Part shown: piece by piece, positions 15,067-25,636 of the stretch
How the letters are laid out: every line of letters begins with the position of its first letter
Position numbering within the stretch: the stretch's first letter is position 1
DNA from: Sphingomonas anseongensis
GTDB lineage: Bacteria; Pseudomonadota; Alphaproteobacteria; Sphingomonadales; Sphingomonadaceae
Length of the DNA stretch: 64,000 bases
Direction: 5' to 3'
Assembly (NCBI RefSeq): GCF_023516495.1
Contig: NZ_JAMGBC010000001.1
Coordinates: 682,001 to 746,000, forward strand
Notes under the pieces: model-generated
What the model was told of the DNA's origin: nothing
The model's input: the letters and a program-made list of their open reading frames with translations, nothing else
The model's database searches: none
Translations under genes and position numbers: made by a program

Positions 15067-16934
15067 TCTGTCTCCTGTGGTTCGATGCGAGCGAGCACGG
15101 TGCCTTCGCTTACCTGCGCGTCCTGTTTCGCGTTGAGCTCGGCGACGGTTCCGTCGAACGGGGCGGTTAGGCCGTGCTCCATTTTCATTGCTTCCAACGT
15201 TAGCAAACGTTGCCCTTTGGTAACCTTTTCGTCTTGCGAAACTTCTACCGACGTGACCTTGCCCGGCATCGGTGCGGTGATCGTCCCCGAGGAAGCAGCG
15301 GCGCCAACGGTTCCACGTACGGCGAGCCCGAATTCGAACGCCTGGCCCTCACGGAAGACGACGACCCTATCCTCTTCGGCAAAGCCGGAGAGCGAAGGCA
15401 GTTCCCCTTCAAGCTCGATCGTTCGGGAGCCCTCGGGGCCGTAGAGTGCGACACGTGCGCTCTCCAGCGCATTGAGCCGAAACCCGGCAATCGCCGGAAG
15501 CGGCGCAGATGCTTCGCCAGCTAGCCACGCGACAGCAGCAGCGCCTTGCCACACGCCATCGTCAGCTTCCTGGTCCGGAACCAGATCCTGGATGTGCCGC
15601 TCGATGAATCCGGTATCGATTTCCGCATCGCCGAATTCCGGAGCAACCAAGGCATTGAACAGGAAGCCGGCATTCGTTTTGACCGGCCAGACTTCGACGC
15701 CGTCAAGAATTGCCGCGAGGTCGTCGATCGCCTCATCGCGACTGTCGCCACGTCCGATCAGCTTGGCGATCATCGGATCGTAGAAGGGTGAGATTGCATC
15801 CCCCTCCTCTACCCCGGTTTCGATCCGCCCGTCGTCGCCGAGGTCGAAATGGTCGAGCCGTCCGACGCTGGGCAGAAACCCCTTCGCCGGGTCTTCGGCG
15901 TAGAGCCGCGCCTCGATCGCGTGGCCGCTGATCGTCAGCTCGTCCTGTTTCTTCGGCAGCTTCTCGCCCGAGGCAACCCGTAGCTGCCATTCGACCAGGT
16001 CCTCGCCGGTGATCTCCTCGGTGACCGGATGCTCGACCTGGAGTCGGGTGTTCATCTCCATGAACCAGATGCGGTCCGGCTTGAGTCCGTCCGATGCGTC
16101 GGCGATGAACTCGACCGTCCCTGCGCCTTCGTATTTCACCGCCTGCGCCGCGCGAACGGCCGCGCCGCACACCGCCTTGCGGGTCGCCTCATCCATCCCC
16201 GGCGCCGGCGCTTCCTCGATCACCTTCTGATGGCGGCGCTGGAGGGAGCAGTCGCGCTCGAACAAATGGACGACATCCCCGTGGCTATCGCCGAACACCT
16301 GCACTTCGATGTGGCGGGGGCTTTCGATCCACTTTTCCAGCAGTACGATGTCGTTGCCGAAGCTCGAGGCCGCCTCGCGCTTGCAGCTTTCAAGCGCGTC
16401 CTCGAAATCCTTGGCGCGGTCGACCTTGCGCATCCCCTTGCCGCCGCCGCCCGCGACCGCCTTGATCAGCACCGGATAGCCGATTGCGTCGGCTTCCTTC
16501 TTGAGGCGCTTCGAGTCCTGGTCCTCACCAAGATACCCAGGGGTGACGGGTACGCCCGCCTCCGCCATCAGCTTCTTGGCCGCGTCCTTCAGCCCCATCG
16601 CGCGGATGCTGTCCGGCTTCGGCCCGACCCAGATCAGCCCGGCGTCGATGACTGCCTGGGCGAAATCGGCGTTCTCCGAAAGAAAGCCGTAGCCTGGGTG
16701 GATCGCCTCGGCGCCAGTCTGCCTGGCCGCCTCGATGATCTTCTCGCCGACGAGATAGCTTTCCCGCGCCGGCGACGGCCCGATGTGCACCGCCTCGTCC
16801 GCCATGCGCACGTGCAGCGCCTTGGCGTCGGCGTCGGAATAGACGGCGACGGTGCGGATACCGAGCCGACGCGCCGTGCGGATCACACGGCACGCGATCT
16901 CGCCGCGGTTGGCAATGAGCAACGACTTCATCAT
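15063..16934 (-). CDS. mccA: Methylcrotonyl-CoA carboxylase biotin-containing alpha subunit
   Basis: 623 residues: biotin carboxylase (1 to about 450; IANRGEIACRVIRT at the N-terminus, ATP-binding loop GGGGKGMR, EMNTRLQVEH), a linker, and a biotinyl domain ending the protein with EAMKMEH, biotin on Lys584. With mccB it carboxylates 3-methylcrotonyl-CoA in leucine breakdown. Assignment to MCC rather than propionyl- or geranyl-CoA carboxylase rests on the mccB partner and nearby ivd. ATGATG leaves two possible starts one codon apart. It lies 6 bases after mccB. Confidence 0.9.
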   Translation of the reverse strand: MMKSLLIANRGEIACRVIRTARRLGIRTVAVYSDADAKALHVRMADEAVHIGPSPARESYLVGEKIIEAARQTGAEAIHPGYGFLSENADFAQAVIDAGLIWVGPKPDSIRAMGLKDAAKKLMAEAGVPVTPGYLGEDQDSKRLKKEADAIGYPVLIKAVAGGGGKGMRKVDRAKDFEDALESCKREAASSFGNDIVLLEKWIESPRHIEVQVFGDSHGDVVHLFERDCSLQRRHQKVIEEAPAPGMDEATRKAVCGAAVRAAQAVKYEGAGTVEFIADASDGLKPDRIWFMEMNTRLQVEHPVTEEITGEDLVEWQLRVASGEKLPKKQDELTISGHAIEARLYAEDPAKGFLPSVGRLDHFDLGDDGRIETGVEEGDAISPFYDPMIAKLIGRGDSRDEAIDDLAAILDGVEVWPVKTNAGFLFNALVAPEFGDAEIDTGFIERHIQDLVPDQEADDGVWQGAAAVAWLAGEASAPLPAIAGFRLNALESARVALYGPEGSRTIELEGELPSLSGFAEEDRVVVFREGQAFEFGLAVRGTVGAAASSGTITAPMPGKVTSVEVSQDEKVTKGQRLLTLEAMKMEHGLTAPFDGTVAELNAKQDAQVSEGTVLARIEPQETE

Positions 16935-16940
16935 CAGTCG

Positions 16941-18542
16941 CTACATCCTGAACACGCCGAAGGACGGCCGCTCGAGGATCGGCGCGTTCAGGCAAGCGGC
17001 GAAGGCGAGGCCGAGAACGTCGCGAGTCTGCGCCGGATCGATGATTCCGTCGTCCCACAGCCGCGCGGTGGCGTGCCAGGGGTTGCCTTCCGCCTCATAG
17101 GTATCACGGATCGGCTGCTTGAACTTCTCCGCCTGCGCCGGAGTCCATTTGTCAGCGTCGCGGTGGACGGTCGCGAGCACGCTCGCCGCCTGCTCGCCGC
17201 CCATTACGCTGATCCGGCTGTTGGGCCAGGTGAAGAGGAAGCGTGGGCCGTAGGCGCGGCCGGCCATTCCGTAATTGCCGGCGCCGAAGCTTCCGCCAAT
17301 CAGCACCGTGATCTTCGGCACCTGTGCCGTCGCGACCGCGGTCACGAGCTTGGCGCCGTGCTTGGCGATGCCCTCCGCCTCATATTTCCCGCCGACCATG
17401 AAGCCGGAGATGTTCTGGAGGAACAGCAAGGGCGTCTTCCGCATCGCGGCGAGCTCGATGAAATGCGCGCCTTTGACCGCGCTCTCGCTAAACAGGATCC
17501 CGTTGTTGGCGAGGATCGCGACCGGCATTCCCCAGATGTGCGCAAAGCCGCAGACAAGGGTGCTGCCGTAGAGCGGCTTGAACTCGTGGAACTCGCTCCC
17601 GTCGACGATTCGAGCGATCACCTCGTGAACGTCGTACGGCGCGCGAACGTCTTCAGGGATGATCCCGTACAGCTCGTCCGGATCCAACGCCGGCGGCCGC
17701 GGCTCGCGAAGCTCGATGTCCGCCCCGCTGCCGTCCTGGAGCGTGGAAACGATGTCGCGAACGATCGTCAGCGCATGCTCGTCATTCTCGGCGAGGTGGT
17801 CGACGACGCCGCTCTTGCGCGCGTGAAGGTCGCCGCCGCCAAGGTCTTCGGCGCTGATGACTTCGCCTGTCGCCGCCTTCACCAGCGGCGGGCCGGCGAG
17901 GAAGATCGTCCCCTGCTCCTTCACGATGACGCTCTCGTCGCTCATCGCCGGAACGTAGGCGCCGCCGGCAGTGCAGCTCCCCATCACGCAGGCGATCTGG
18001 GCGATGCCCTTCGCGCTCATCTGGGCCTGGTTGTAGAATATCCGCCCGAAGTGATCGCGGTCGGGGAAAACCTCCGCCTGGTGGGGAAGGTTCGCCCCGC
18101 CTGAGTCAACGAGATAGATGCACGGCAGCCGGTTCTGCTCCGCGATCTCCTGAGCGCGCAGATGCTTCTTCACCGTGAGCGGATAATAGGTCCCGCCCTT
18201 CACCGTCGCGTCGTTGCAGACGATCATCGCCTGCTTGCCGGAAACCCGGCCGATGCCGGCGATCAGGCCTGCGCCCGGCACTTCGCCTTCGTACATGTCG
18301 CAGGCGGCGAGCTGGCCGATCTCGAGGAACGGCGAGCCGGGATCGAGCAGTCGCTCCACGCGGTCGCGCGGCAGCAGCTTGCCTCGGGAAACGTGGCGTT
18401 CGCGGTGCTTCTCGGAACCGCCCTTCGCGGCATCCGCGACATCCGCTCGCAACTTTTCAACGAGCGCGCGATTATGGTCGTAACGGGAGCGAAATTCCTC
18501 GCCACCGCTATCGATTTTCGTTTCGATCTTCGGCGCGCTCAT
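16941..18542 (-). CDS. mccB: Methylcrotonyl-CoA carboxylase carboxyltransferase beta subunit
   Basis: 533 residues, normal for MccB. Both crotonase-like carboxyltransferase halves are present. Diagnostic segments are [47 protein letters not shown] and [11 protein letters not shown], and the end [19 protein letters not shown]. It transfers CO2 from carboxybiotin to methylcrotonyl-CoA. The start is the ATG at 18542 with a TGGAGCGG site; 22 upstream in-frame codons lack support. It is the first gene of the minus-strand operon mccB-mccA-SDR-cysQ. Confidence 0.93.
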   Translation of the reverse strand: MSAPKIETKIDSGGEEFRSRYDHNRALVEKLRADVADAAKGGSEKHRERHVSRGKLLPRDRVERLLDPGSPFLEIGQLAACDMYEGEVPGAGLIAGIGRVSGKQAMIVCNDATVKGGTYYPLTVKKHLRAQEIAEQNRLPCIYLVDSGGANLPHQAEVFPDRDHFGRIFYNQAQMSAKGIAQIACVMGSCTAGGAYVPAMSDESVIVKEQGTIFLAGPPLVKAATGEVISAEDLGGGDLHARKSGVVDHLAENDEHALTIVRDIVSTLQDGSGADIELREPRPPALDPDELYGIIPEDVRAPYDVHEVIARIVDGSEFHEFKPLYGSTLVCGFAHIWGMPVAILANNGILFSESAVKGAHFIELAAMRKTPLLFLQNISGFMVGGKYEAEGIAKHGAKLVTAVATAQVPKITVLIGGSFGAGNYGMAGRAYGPRFLFTWPNSRISVMGGEQAASVLATVHRDADKWTPAQAEKFKQPIRDTYEAEGNPWHATARLWDDGIIDPAQTRDVLGLAFAACLNAPILERPSFGVFRM

Positions 18543-18626
18543 CCGCTCCACAAGTCCGTTAGTAGAATTGCCCTGCCGTTCGCCTAGCCCGTGCGGCAGC
18601 CATTGCAAAGCAGAAGGAGGACGTTC

Positions 18627-20702
18627 GTGAAGCGAGCACTTTTGTTGGCCGTGGCCTCAACCCTGGCGCTCAGCGCGTGCAACACCAGCCCCACGCAGAA
18701 CCAGGCGCAGGAGCAGAAGCAAGGCACCGACATCGGCATCGAGACCAGCTGGATGGATAAGTCGGTCAAGCCCGGCGACGACTTCTTCACCTATGCCGAC
18801 GGAAGCTGGGTCAAGAACACGCAGATCCCGGCGGACCGTTCGCGCATCGGCGGCTTCTACATCGCGGACCTGCAGCGCGAGAAAAACAGCCGCGAGCTGT
18901 TCGCCGATATCCTCAAATCGAACCCGACCGGCGGCAACGAGGCGCTGATCGCTAATTATTACAAGGCGTACCTCAACACCGACGCGATCGACCGCGCCGG
19001 ACTTGCTCCGGCGAAGGCCGATCTCGACGCCATCGCCCGGATCGCGGACAAGCACCAGCTCAGCGCGGCTATCGGCGGCACGATTCGTGCGGACACCGAC
19101 CCGCTGAACGCGACGAACTATCAGACAGAGAACCTCTTCGGCGTCTTCGTCAGCCAGGGGCTCGCGACGCCGGGTGAACAGCTCCCGTACCTGATGCAGG
19201 GCGGGATCGGCCTTCCCGACGCGCAATATTATCTCGGCGGCGATTCCAAGATGGCCGACACCAGGGCCAAGTACCGCACCTATATCGCGACCATCCTGAA
19301 GGCCGCGGGCTACGCCGATCCCGAAGGCGCCGCCGGGCGGATCATGGACCTGGAGACCAAGATCGCGAAGGCTCACGAACCCCGTGAGCAGAGCGAGGAC
19401 TTCGCCAACGGAGCGCAGGTATGGACCCGCGCACAGCTCGAGCAGAAGGCTCCGGGAATCGACTGGGCCGCCCTTCTCGGCGCCGCCCAGCTCGGAAGCG
19501 TTCAGAAGTTCGACGCCTATCATTTCGAGTCGATCCCGAAGCTTGCCGCGCTGGTGGGTTCGGAGCCGCTTGAGAACTGGAAGGACTGGCTCGCCTTCCA
19601 CACCCTGAACCAGCAGGGGAACGTTCTTCCGAAACCGATCCGCGACGCTCGCTTCGCATTCTATGGCACCGAGCTGGCCGGCACTCCGCAGCAGCGGCCG
19701 CGCGACCAGCTGGCGCTCAACGCGACCAGCAACGCCCTGCAGGACGCGGTCGGCAAGGCCTATGTCGACAAATATTTCCCGGCTTCGGCGAAGGCCGAAA
19801 TCCAGACGATGGTCGAAAACATCAAGGCCGCCTTCGCCAAGCGGGTCCAGGCGATCGATTGGATGGCGCCTTCGACCAAGGAGGAAGCGCTGAAGAAGGT
19901 CCAGAACATCGTCGTCGGAGTCGGCTATCCAGACACCTGGCGCGATTATTCGGGCCTGCAGATCACCGCCGACAATGCCTACGCGAACCAGAAGAATGCT
20001 GCGCTCGCCGAGTATCGGCACCAGATCGCGAAGATCGGCAAGCCGATGGACCGCAAGGAGTGGTGGATGCCGCCGCAGCTGGTCAATGCGGTCAACCTGC
20101 CGGTGCAGAATGCGCTGAACTTCCCGGCGGCGATCCTGGTGAAACCCTTCTTCGATCCGAACGCTGACGCCGCGTTCAATTATGGCGCGATCGGGTCGGT
20201 GATCGGGCACGAGATCAGTCACAGCTTCGACAATGGCGGCGCTTTATTCGACGCCAGCGGAGCCTTGCGCAACTGGTGGACTCCGGCGGACTTCAAGCGC
20301 TTCCAGCAAGCGGGTGACGCGCTGGCCAGTCAGTTCGACCAGTATGAAGCGCTTCCCGGCCTTCACGTGAACGGCAAGCTGACGCTCAGCGAGAATATCG
20401 CCGACGTCGCCGGCCTCGGTGCCGCTTATGATGCGTACCGCGCCTCGCTGAACGGCAAGGAAGCGCCGGTCCTCCAGGGCTTCACCGGCGACCAGCGATT
20501 CTTCCTCGCCTACGGCCAGGCGTGGGCGGTCAAGTCGCGGCCTGAGACTCTGCGGCAGATCGTCCTCACCAACGGCCACGCGCCCGAGCAATTCCGCGCC
20601 GTGACGGTGCGCAACCTCGACGCCTGGTACCCGGCCTTCAACGTGCAGCCGGGGCAGAAGCTCTACCTGCCGCCGGAGAAACGGGTGAAGATCTGGGGCT
20701 AG
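18627..20702 (+). CDS. M13-family (neprilysin/PepO-like) zinc metallopeptidase lipoprotein
   Basis: 691 residues. The N-terminus is a lipoprotein signal with lipobox LSAC, so it is anchored in an envelope membrane. The zinc site is HEISH at 528-532 with the third ligand in ENIAD (Glu589); NAFP-like substrate-binding and C-terminal RVKIW features fit M13. It would cut oligopeptides in the periplasm. The GTG at 18627 has AAGGAGG six bases upstream, which is decisive. It sits between the oppositely oriented mcc and ivd genes, and its stop interlocks with that of ivd. Confidence 0.93.
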   Translation: MKRALLLAVASTLALSACNTSPTQNQAQEQKQGTDIGIETSWMDKSVKPGDDFFTYADGSWVKNTQIPADRSRIGGFYIADLQREKNSRELFADILKSNPTGGNEALIANYYKAYLNTDAIDRAGLAPAKADLDAIARIADKHQLSAAIGGTIRADTDPLNATNYQTENLFGVFVSQGLATPGEQLPYLMQGGIGLPDAQYYLGGDSKMADTRAKYRTYIATILKAAGYADPEGAAGRIMDLETKIAKAHEPREQSEDFANGAQVWTRAQLEQKAPGIDWAALLGAAQLGSVQKFDAYHFESIPKLAALVGSEPLENWKDWLAFHTLNQQGNVLPKPIRDARFAFYGTELAGTPQQRPRDQLALNATSNALQDAVGKAYVDKYFPASAKAEIQTMVENIKAAFAKRVQAIDWMAPSTKEEALKKVQNIVVGVGYPDTWRDYSGLQITADNAYANQKNAALAEYRHQIAKIGKPMDRKEWWMPPQLVNAVNLPVQNALNFPAAILVKPFFDPNADAAFNYGAIGSVIGHEISHSFDNGGALFDASGALRNWWTPADFKRFQQAGDALASQFDQYEALPGLHVNGKLTLSENIADVAGLGAAYDAYRASLNGKEAPVLQGFTGDQRFFLAYGQAWAVKSRPETLRQIVLTNGHAPEQFRAVTVRNLDAWYPAFNVQPGQKLYLPPEKRVKIWG

Positions 20703-21850
20703 GCCCCGATTAGCTCCCGACCGATGAGCATCCGGCGGATCTCGTTGGTGCCGGCGCCGATGTCGAGAAGCTTGGCGTCGCGGTAATAGCGCTCGACCGG
20801 CCAGTCCTTGGTGTAGCCCGCGCCGCCGAGCGCCTGCACCGCCTCGTTGGCGACCTTCACCGCGTTTTCGGAGGCGAGGAGGATCGCGCCGGCTGCATCG
20901 TAGCGCGTGGTCTTGCCCGCATCGCAGGCCTTGGCGACTTGATAGGCGTAGGCGCGCGATGAGTTGAGCGCGACGTACATGTCGGCGACCTTCGCCTGCA
21001 TCAGCTGGAAGCTTCCGATCGGCTTGCCGAACTGCTTGCGGTCGCGGACATAGGGAAGGACGACGTCGAGGCACGCCTGCATGATTCCGATCTGGATTCC
21101 GGCGAGCACGGTCCGCTCGTAGTCGAGGCCGCTCATCAGCACCTCGACTCCCTTGTTCTCCTCGCCGAGCACATTTTCCGGCGGGACGAAGCAATCGTCG
21201 AACACCAGCTCGCTGGTCGGCGATCCGCGCATCCCGAGCTTGTCGAGCTTCTGGCCGGGCGAGAAGCCGTCCATGTCCTTTTCGATTAGGAACGCGGTGA
21301 TCCCGCGGCTGCCCTCGCCAGTCTTGGCGTAGACGACCAATGTGTCGGCGTGGCTTCCGTTGGTGATCCAGAACTTGGTGCCGTTGAGTCGATAGCCGTT
21401 GCCGCTCTTCTCGGCCTTCAGCTTCATCCCGACGACGTCGGAGCCTGCGCCGGACTCGCTCATCGCAAGCGCCCCGACATGCTCGCCGCTGATCAGCTTG
21501 GGCAGATATTTCTTCTTCTGCTCGTCATTGCCCCAGCGGCGGATCTGGTTGACGCAGAGGTTGGAGTGGGCGCCGTAGCTGAGGCCCACCGACGCCGACG
21601 CCCGGGCCACCTCCTCCTGGGCGATCACATGCTCGAGATAGCCGAGCCCGAGCCCGCCATATTCCTCCTCGACGGTGATGCCGTGGAGCCCCAGCTCGCC
21701 CATCTGCGGCCAGAGCTGCACGGGAAATTCGTCCTTTTCGTCGATCTCGGCGGCGATCGGAGCGATCTTCTCGCGAGCGAATCGCTCGGTCGTCTCGCGG
21801 ATCGTGTCGGCCATCTCGCCGAGACCAAAGTCGAGGCCGGTGTCGGTCAT
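20699..21850 (-). CDS. ivd: Isovaleryl-CoA dehydrogenase
   Basis: 383 residues of acyl-CoA dehydrogenase fold with [17 protein letters not shown] and WITNGSHAD line the flavin, and the C-terminal [27 protein letters not shown] is typical. The catalytic base is placed as in isovaleryl-CoA dehydrogenases, at Glu245 in [11 protein letters not shown], instead of the usual C-terminal position (here GAGTNE). It oxidises isovaleryl-CoA to 3-methylcrotonyl-CoA, the substrate of MccAB. The ATG at 21850 has AGGAGAG upstream. Confidence 0.92.
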   Translation of the reverse strand: MTDTGLDFGLGEMADTIRETTERFAREKIAPIAAEIDEKDEFPVQLWPQMGELGLHGITVEEEYGGLGLGYLEHVIAQEEVARASASVGLSYGAHSNLCVNQIRRWGNDEQKKKYLPKLISGEHVGALAMSESGAGSDVVGMKLKAEKSGNGYRLNGTKFWITNGSHADTLVVYAKTGEGSRGITAFLIEKDMDGFSPGQKLDKLGMRGSPTSELVFDDCFVPPENVLGEENKGVEVLMSGLDYERTVLAGIQIGIMQACLDVVLPYVRDRKQFGKPIGSFQLMQAKVADMYVALNSSRAYAYQVAKACDAGKTTRYDAAGAILLASENAVKVANEAVQALGGAGYTKDWPVERYYRDAKLLDIGAGTNEIRRMLIGRELIGA

Positions 21851-21952
21851 TGAGCTCTCCTGTTGGGGGAGCGCGTAGCACCGCCCCGAGGATTTGAACA
21901 AGCGACCGACCGTCCTTATGTGCAGTGCAACAATTCGCACCCGGAGCAAGCA

Positions 21953-23143
21953 ATGGCCGACACCACCGACCCGATCGTCATCCTCTCCTACGCACGCACC
22001 CCGATGGGCAGCTTCCAGGGCGCGCTTGCCGGCGCTTCGGCGACCGAGCTGGGCGCGACGGCTGTGAAGGCTGCAGTCGAGCGGGCCGGGATATCAGGCG
22101 ACCAGGTCGACAAGGTGTTCATGGGCAACGTGCTTCCGGCCGGCCTCGGCCAGGCACCGGCTCGGCAGGCCGCCCTCGGCGCGGGCCTCCCCCGCTCGGC
22201 CGAAGCGGTGACGATCAACAAGGTGTGCGGCTCAGGGATGCAGGCGGCGATTTTCGCCACCGATATGCTCAAGTCCGGCTCGGCCGATGTCATCGTCGCA
22301 GGCGGAATGGAGAGCATGACCAACGCCCCCTATTTGTCCAAGAAGTACCGGTCCGGCGCGCGCATCGGCCATGACACGGTCTACGACCACATGATGCTCG
22401 ACGGGCTCGAGGACGCATACGACAAGGGCCGCGCGATGGGCACCTTCGCCGAGGACGCGGCTCGCGAATATCAGTTCACGCGCGAGCAGCAGGACGAATA
22501 TGCGATCGAGAGCCTTCGCCGCGCTAACGACGCGATCACCAGCGGCCGCTTCGAGAAAGAGATCGCGCCCGTCACCGTCACCACCCGAAAAGGCGAAGTC
22601 ACGGTCGACGTCGACGAGCAGCCCGGCAAGGGCAATCCGGAGAAGATCCCGCAGTTGAAGGCCGCCTTCGCCAAGGACGGGACGATCACCGCCGCAACCT
22701 CCTCATCGATCAGCGATGGCGCAGCCGCACTGGTGCTGACCCGCCAGAGCATCGCGGACAAGCTGGGCGCAAAGCCGATCGCCCGCGTTGTCGCCCACGC
22801 CGCTCATGCGCAGGAGCCGTCGAAGTTCACCTCCGCCCCTGTTCCGGCGATCAACAAGGTGCTGGAGAAGGCCGGCTGGAGCGTCGGCGACGTCGACCTG
22901 TTCGAGGTCAACGAGGCATTCGCCTGCGTCGCGATGATCGCCATGCGCGACATCGGAATCCCGCACGAGAAGATCAACGTCAACGGCGGAGCAACCGCGC
23001 TCGGCCACCCGATCGGCGCCAGCGGGGCGCGCATCCTGACGACGCTGGTGGCAGCGCTTCAGCAGACCGGCGGCAAGCGCGGTGTCGCCAGCCTCTGCAT
23101 CGGCGGCGGCGAAGCAACGGCGATGGCGGTGGAGCTGGCCTAG
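21953..23143 (+). CDS. Acetyl-CoA acetyltransferase (thiolase)
   Basis: 396 residues, a standard thiolase. Acyl-accepting Cys92 is in [11 protein letters not shown], His352 in GHPIGASG and Cys382 in CIGGGEATA. It cleaves acetoacetyl-CoA (or makes it), the last step of leucine and ketone degradation, and could also feed polyhydroxybutyrate synthesis. The ATG at 21953 has CCGGAGC upstream. It is divergent from ivd over about 100 bases that must contain both promoters, consistent with co-regulation. Confidence 0.94.
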   Translation: MADTTDPIVILSYARTPMGSFQGALAGASATELGATAVKAAVERAGISGDQVDKVFMGNVLPAGLGQAPARQAALGAGLPRSAEAVTINKVCGSGMQAAIFATDMLKSGSADVIVAGGMESMTNAPYLSKKYRSGARIGHDTVYDHMMLDGLEDAYDKGRAMGTFAEDAAREYQFTREQQDEYAIESLRRANDAITSGRFEKEIAPVTVTTRKGEVTVDVDEQPGKGNPEKIPQLKAAFAKDGTITAATSSSISDGAAALVLTRQSIADKLGAKPIARVVAHAAHAQEPSKFTSAPVPAINKVLEKAGWSVGDVDLFEVNEAFACVAMIAMRDIGIPHEKINVNGGATALGHPIGASGARILTTLVAALQQTGGKRGVASLCIGGGEATAMAVELA

Positions 23144-23602
23144 CTACTTCTTCCCCGCATACGCCTGGCACTCGATCTCCATCAAAGCACCTAGCGCCAA
23201 CCCATTCACTCCGACCGCGCTGCGCGCCGGAAGGGGGCCGTCCGGGAAGTAGGTCACATAGACCTGGTTGAACGCGGCCCAGTTCTTCATGTCGCTGAGG
23301 AACACGGTGCAATGGAACAGATCGCGAAAGCCGAGGCCCGCGAGCTTCAGCGTCTCGCCGATGTCGTCCATCGTCGCCTTCGTCTGAGCCTCGATGCCCT
23401 CGGGCGGCTTGCCGTCGGGACCGCGGCCGATCGCGCCCGAAAGATAGAGGATGTCGCCGACGCGGACGGCGCGCGAGAAGGGCAGCCGCTGCCCGTTCAT
23501 CGTCGGGTTTCCGTAATGTTCGACCACTGGACGGGTTGGAGCGGCATCCGCGGGGTTGGTCATGATCAGTGCTCCGGCTGCAAGTGCGATCGGCAATTTC
23601 AT
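23144..23602 (-). CDS. Exported RidA/YjgF-family protein
   Basis: 152 residues. Residues 1-20 look like a signal peptide (ending NPADA-AP). The rest is a RidA fold: ILYLSGAIGRGPDGKPP, then QTKATMDDIGETLKLAG, then ending in LMEIECQAYAGKK. RidA deaminates reactive enamine/imine intermediates, and the Arg that binds them is represented by PARSAV near residue 128. A periplasmic copy is unusual, since the known RidA substrate is made in the cytoplasm. The start ATG at 23602 has a GGGGAGG site. Confidence 0.82.
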   Translation of the reverse strand: MKLPIALAAGALIMTNPADAAPTRPVVEHYGNPTMNGQRLPFSRAVRVGDILYLSGAIGRGPDGKPPEGIEAQTKATMDDIGETLKLAGLGFRDLFHCTVFLSDMKNWAAFNQVYVTYFPDGPLPARSAVGVNGLALGALMEIECQAYAGKK

Positions 23603-23625
23603 CCCTGGCCTCCCCTCGGTTTCGT

Positions 23626-24105
23626 TCAGTCGACGACCTCGTTCGCTTCCACGCCCCACAGGTCCCTCGTCTGGACGTAGCCGGTGCGGCTTCCGAAGTG
23701 GATCCGGCACCAGCCCGAGCGGCAATGATCGATCTGGCCCACCACGCCCGCTTCGGCGCGATAACGCACCGGGCTCGCCGGGTCGGGCTTGGTATGGATG
23801 CCACGCGGATCGCCGGCCTTGATCAGCGCCGTCCGCCGGTCGCTCAGCAGGGTGACGAGCATCCAGCCCTTTTCTCCGTCCGGGTCCTGGATCAGCCGCC
23901 AGTTCTCATATTTCTGGAGCACGCGCACCGGAAGATCGCGCCGCTGGTAGAGCCACTTGCCCGGGTATGTCCGCGCCGGCCCGTTGCGGGTCATCGCCTG
24001 CCCGCTCGCGATCGAAGCCCAGTAGGGCGGCTGCTTGTCCTGGGCGAGCGCGGGCGTCGCCGCAGCCAAAACCAACAAGCCGGTGAGCAACCCCCGTGCG
24101 GACAT
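23626..24105 (-). CDS. Exported SH3b-domain protein
   Basis: 159 residues: a signal peptide (ending ATPALAQ) and two stretches like the bacterial SH3 repeat, SIASGQAMTRNGPARTYPGKW near the start and ASPVRYRAEAGVVGQIDHCRSGWCRIHFGSRTGYVQ near the end. It probably binds peptidoglycan or a protein partner in the periplasm. Two cysteines there could pair. The ATG at 24105 overlaps the previous gene by one base (TGATG); a GTG one codon upstream is possible. Confidence 0.82.
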   Translation of the reverse strand: MSARGLLTGLLVLAAATPALAQDKQPPYWASIASGQAMTRNGPARTYPGKWLYQRRDLPVRVLQKYENWRLIQDPDGEKGWMLVTLLSDRRTALIKAGDPRGIHTKPDPASPVRYRAEAGVVGQIDHCRSGWCRIHFGSRTGYVQTRDLWGVEANEVVD

Positions 24106-25517
24106 CACGCGCCGGTCAGGATCCTGTCGACCAGCTGCTTCACGGTCGGGACGAAGCCGTTGGAATAGAAGGGGTCGCTCTTGAACCGATAGGCAGAGTG
24201 GCCGGCGAACATCAGATTCTGGTCGACCGGGCCGCCGTGGGCGATGTCCTGCAAAGTCTTCTGGATGCAGAAGCTTCGCGGGTCGGCGAGGCGGCCGGTC
24301 GTGTTCTTCTCATTGTCCGCCCAGGACGAGAAGGCGCATTGCGACAGGCAGCCCATGCATTCCGCCTGGTCCCTGCGGATATGGGTCTTCTCTTCGGGAT
24401 CGACGAAGATCAAAGTCTCGTCGGGCGTCTTCATCGCCTCGGTATATCCGGCGGCATACCATTCGCGGGCATGCTGCAGGTCGCCCTTGGTGACCCAGTA
24501 ATTCTTCTTGCCGTTGAGCCCGACGTCGAGCTCGAAATGATGGTCGCCGAGCGATTCCTTGGTGAAGGCGATCTGCCGGTCCGACCGCGCCTCGAGGTTG
24601 CGGAGGAACGGGTTGCGGACAGCGGAGGAATAGAATCCGGTCGGCGAGAAACGGTGGAGGAGGATGTCGCCTTCCTCCAGGTCCATCAGCCGGGCCTTCC
24701 ATTCGGGCGGGATCGGGCTTTCCTGGGTCAGAAGCGGACGCGTTCCGAACTGGAAGACGATCTGGCCGAGCTCGGGATTGTCAATCCAGTTCTCCCACTC
24801 GTCCAGCCGCCAGACTCCGCCCGCCATCACGATCGGGACGCTGTCGGCGATGCCATTCTCGCGCATTGTCTCACGAAGCGCTTTCACACGCGGGTAAGGG
24901 TCCTGCGGCTTGCGGGGGTCTTCGGCGTTAGAAAGACCGTTGTGGCCGCCAGCCAGCCAGGGGTCCTCATAGACCACGGCGGCAAGCCATTCGGCCGCCT
25001 TGTGATAGGCGCGCTTCCACAGAGCGCTGAAGGCGCGCGCGGAGCTGATGATCGGGAGGTAGTTCACGCCGTAGGAAGCGGCGATCTCGCTCAGCTTGTA
25101 AGGCATGCCCGCGCCGCAGGTGACTCCCGCGACAAGCCCCTTCGTGCGCTCCAGCACTCCGTGGAGCACGCGCTGGGCGCCGCCCATTTCCCAAAGGACG
25201 TTGATGTTGATCGCGCCCTTGCCGCCGGCGATGTCATAGGCGCGCTGCACCTGCGCCACGGCTCCGTCCACGGCGTACTGGATCAGCTCCTCGTGCCGTT
25301 CGCGCCGGGTCAGCCCCTGATAGATTTGCGGGATGATCCGCCCTTCCGGGTCATAGCTGTCGGCATTGACGGCCGAGACGGTGCCGATGCCTCCGGCAGC
25401 GGCCCAGGCGCCGGAGCTGGCATGGTTCGTCGCACTGACGCCTTTGCCGCCTTCGATGAGCGGCCAGACCTCGCGGCCAGCATATGAAATGGGCTTCAGG
25501 CCCTTGAACACGAACAA
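24105..25517 (-). CDS. Nitronate monooxygenase-like (2-nitropropane dioxygenase family) flavoprotein with Cys cluster
   Basis: 470 residues. The first 320 form a TIM-barrel FMN domain as in nitronate monooxygenases and FabK: ASSGAWAAAGGIGTVSAVN, GVTCGAGMPYKL, VPIVMAGGVWRLDEW and FQFGTRPLLTQES. The last 150 residues are unusual, with C387-x2-C390-x3-C394 (CMGCLSQC) and a later FCIQ, suggesting an iron-sulfur or zinc site. The enzyme may not act on nitronates. It is transcribed with the SH3 gene. Confidence 0.75.
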   Translation of the reverse strand: MFVFKGLKPISYAGREVWPLIEGGKGVSATNHASSGAWAAAGGIGTVSAVNADSYDPEGRIIPQIYQGLTRRERHEELIQYAVDGAVAQVQRAYDIAGGKGAININVLWEMGGAQRVLHGVLERTKGLVAGVTCGAGMPYKLSEIAASYGVNYLPIISSARAFSALWKRAYHKAAEWLAAVVYEDPWLAGGHNGLSNAEDPRKPQDPYPRVKALRETMRENGIADSVPIVMAGGVWRLDEWENWIDNPELGQIVFQFGTRPLLTQESPIPPEWKARLMDLEEGDILLHRFSPTGFYSSAVRNPFLRNLEARSDRQIAFTKESLGDHHFELDVGLNGKKNYWVTKGDLQHAREWYAAGYTEAMKTPDETLIFVDPEEKTHIRRDQAECMGCLSQCAFSSWADNEKNTTGRLADPRSFCIQKTLQDIAHGGPVDQNLMFAGHSAYRFKSDPFYSNGFVPTVKQLVDRILTGA

Positions 25518-25541
25518 GCCTCCCGGACGTTTGCGGGGCCT

Positions 25542-25570
25542 ATATAAGCACGCCCTTCGGATTGCTCCAA
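25542..25570 (-). promoter_or_regulatory. Candidate promoter of the nitronate-monooxygenase-like operon
   Basis: On the minus strand TTGGAG (25565-25570), 17 bases, then TTATAT (25542-25547). Predicted transcription starts about 18 bases before the ATG at 25517. Confidence 0.45.
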
Positions 25571-25636
25571 AAATCTGCCGTTAGGACGCCAGTCGCCACT
25601 CAGCGCTCCGGTGCCGTCATCCAGGAGTGTGTCGGC

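Noticed and set aside
16029-18104. Long plus-strand ORF (691 codons) across mccA and mccB
   Set aside because: It is antisense to two clear carboxylase genes; its translation is His/Arg/Asp-rich with no family motifs, a common artefact of high-GC codon bias.
18657-20222. Minus-strand ORF of 521 codons inside the M13 peptidase gene
   Set aside because: Shadow of a well-supported gene with lipobox and zinc motif; no recognisable protein.
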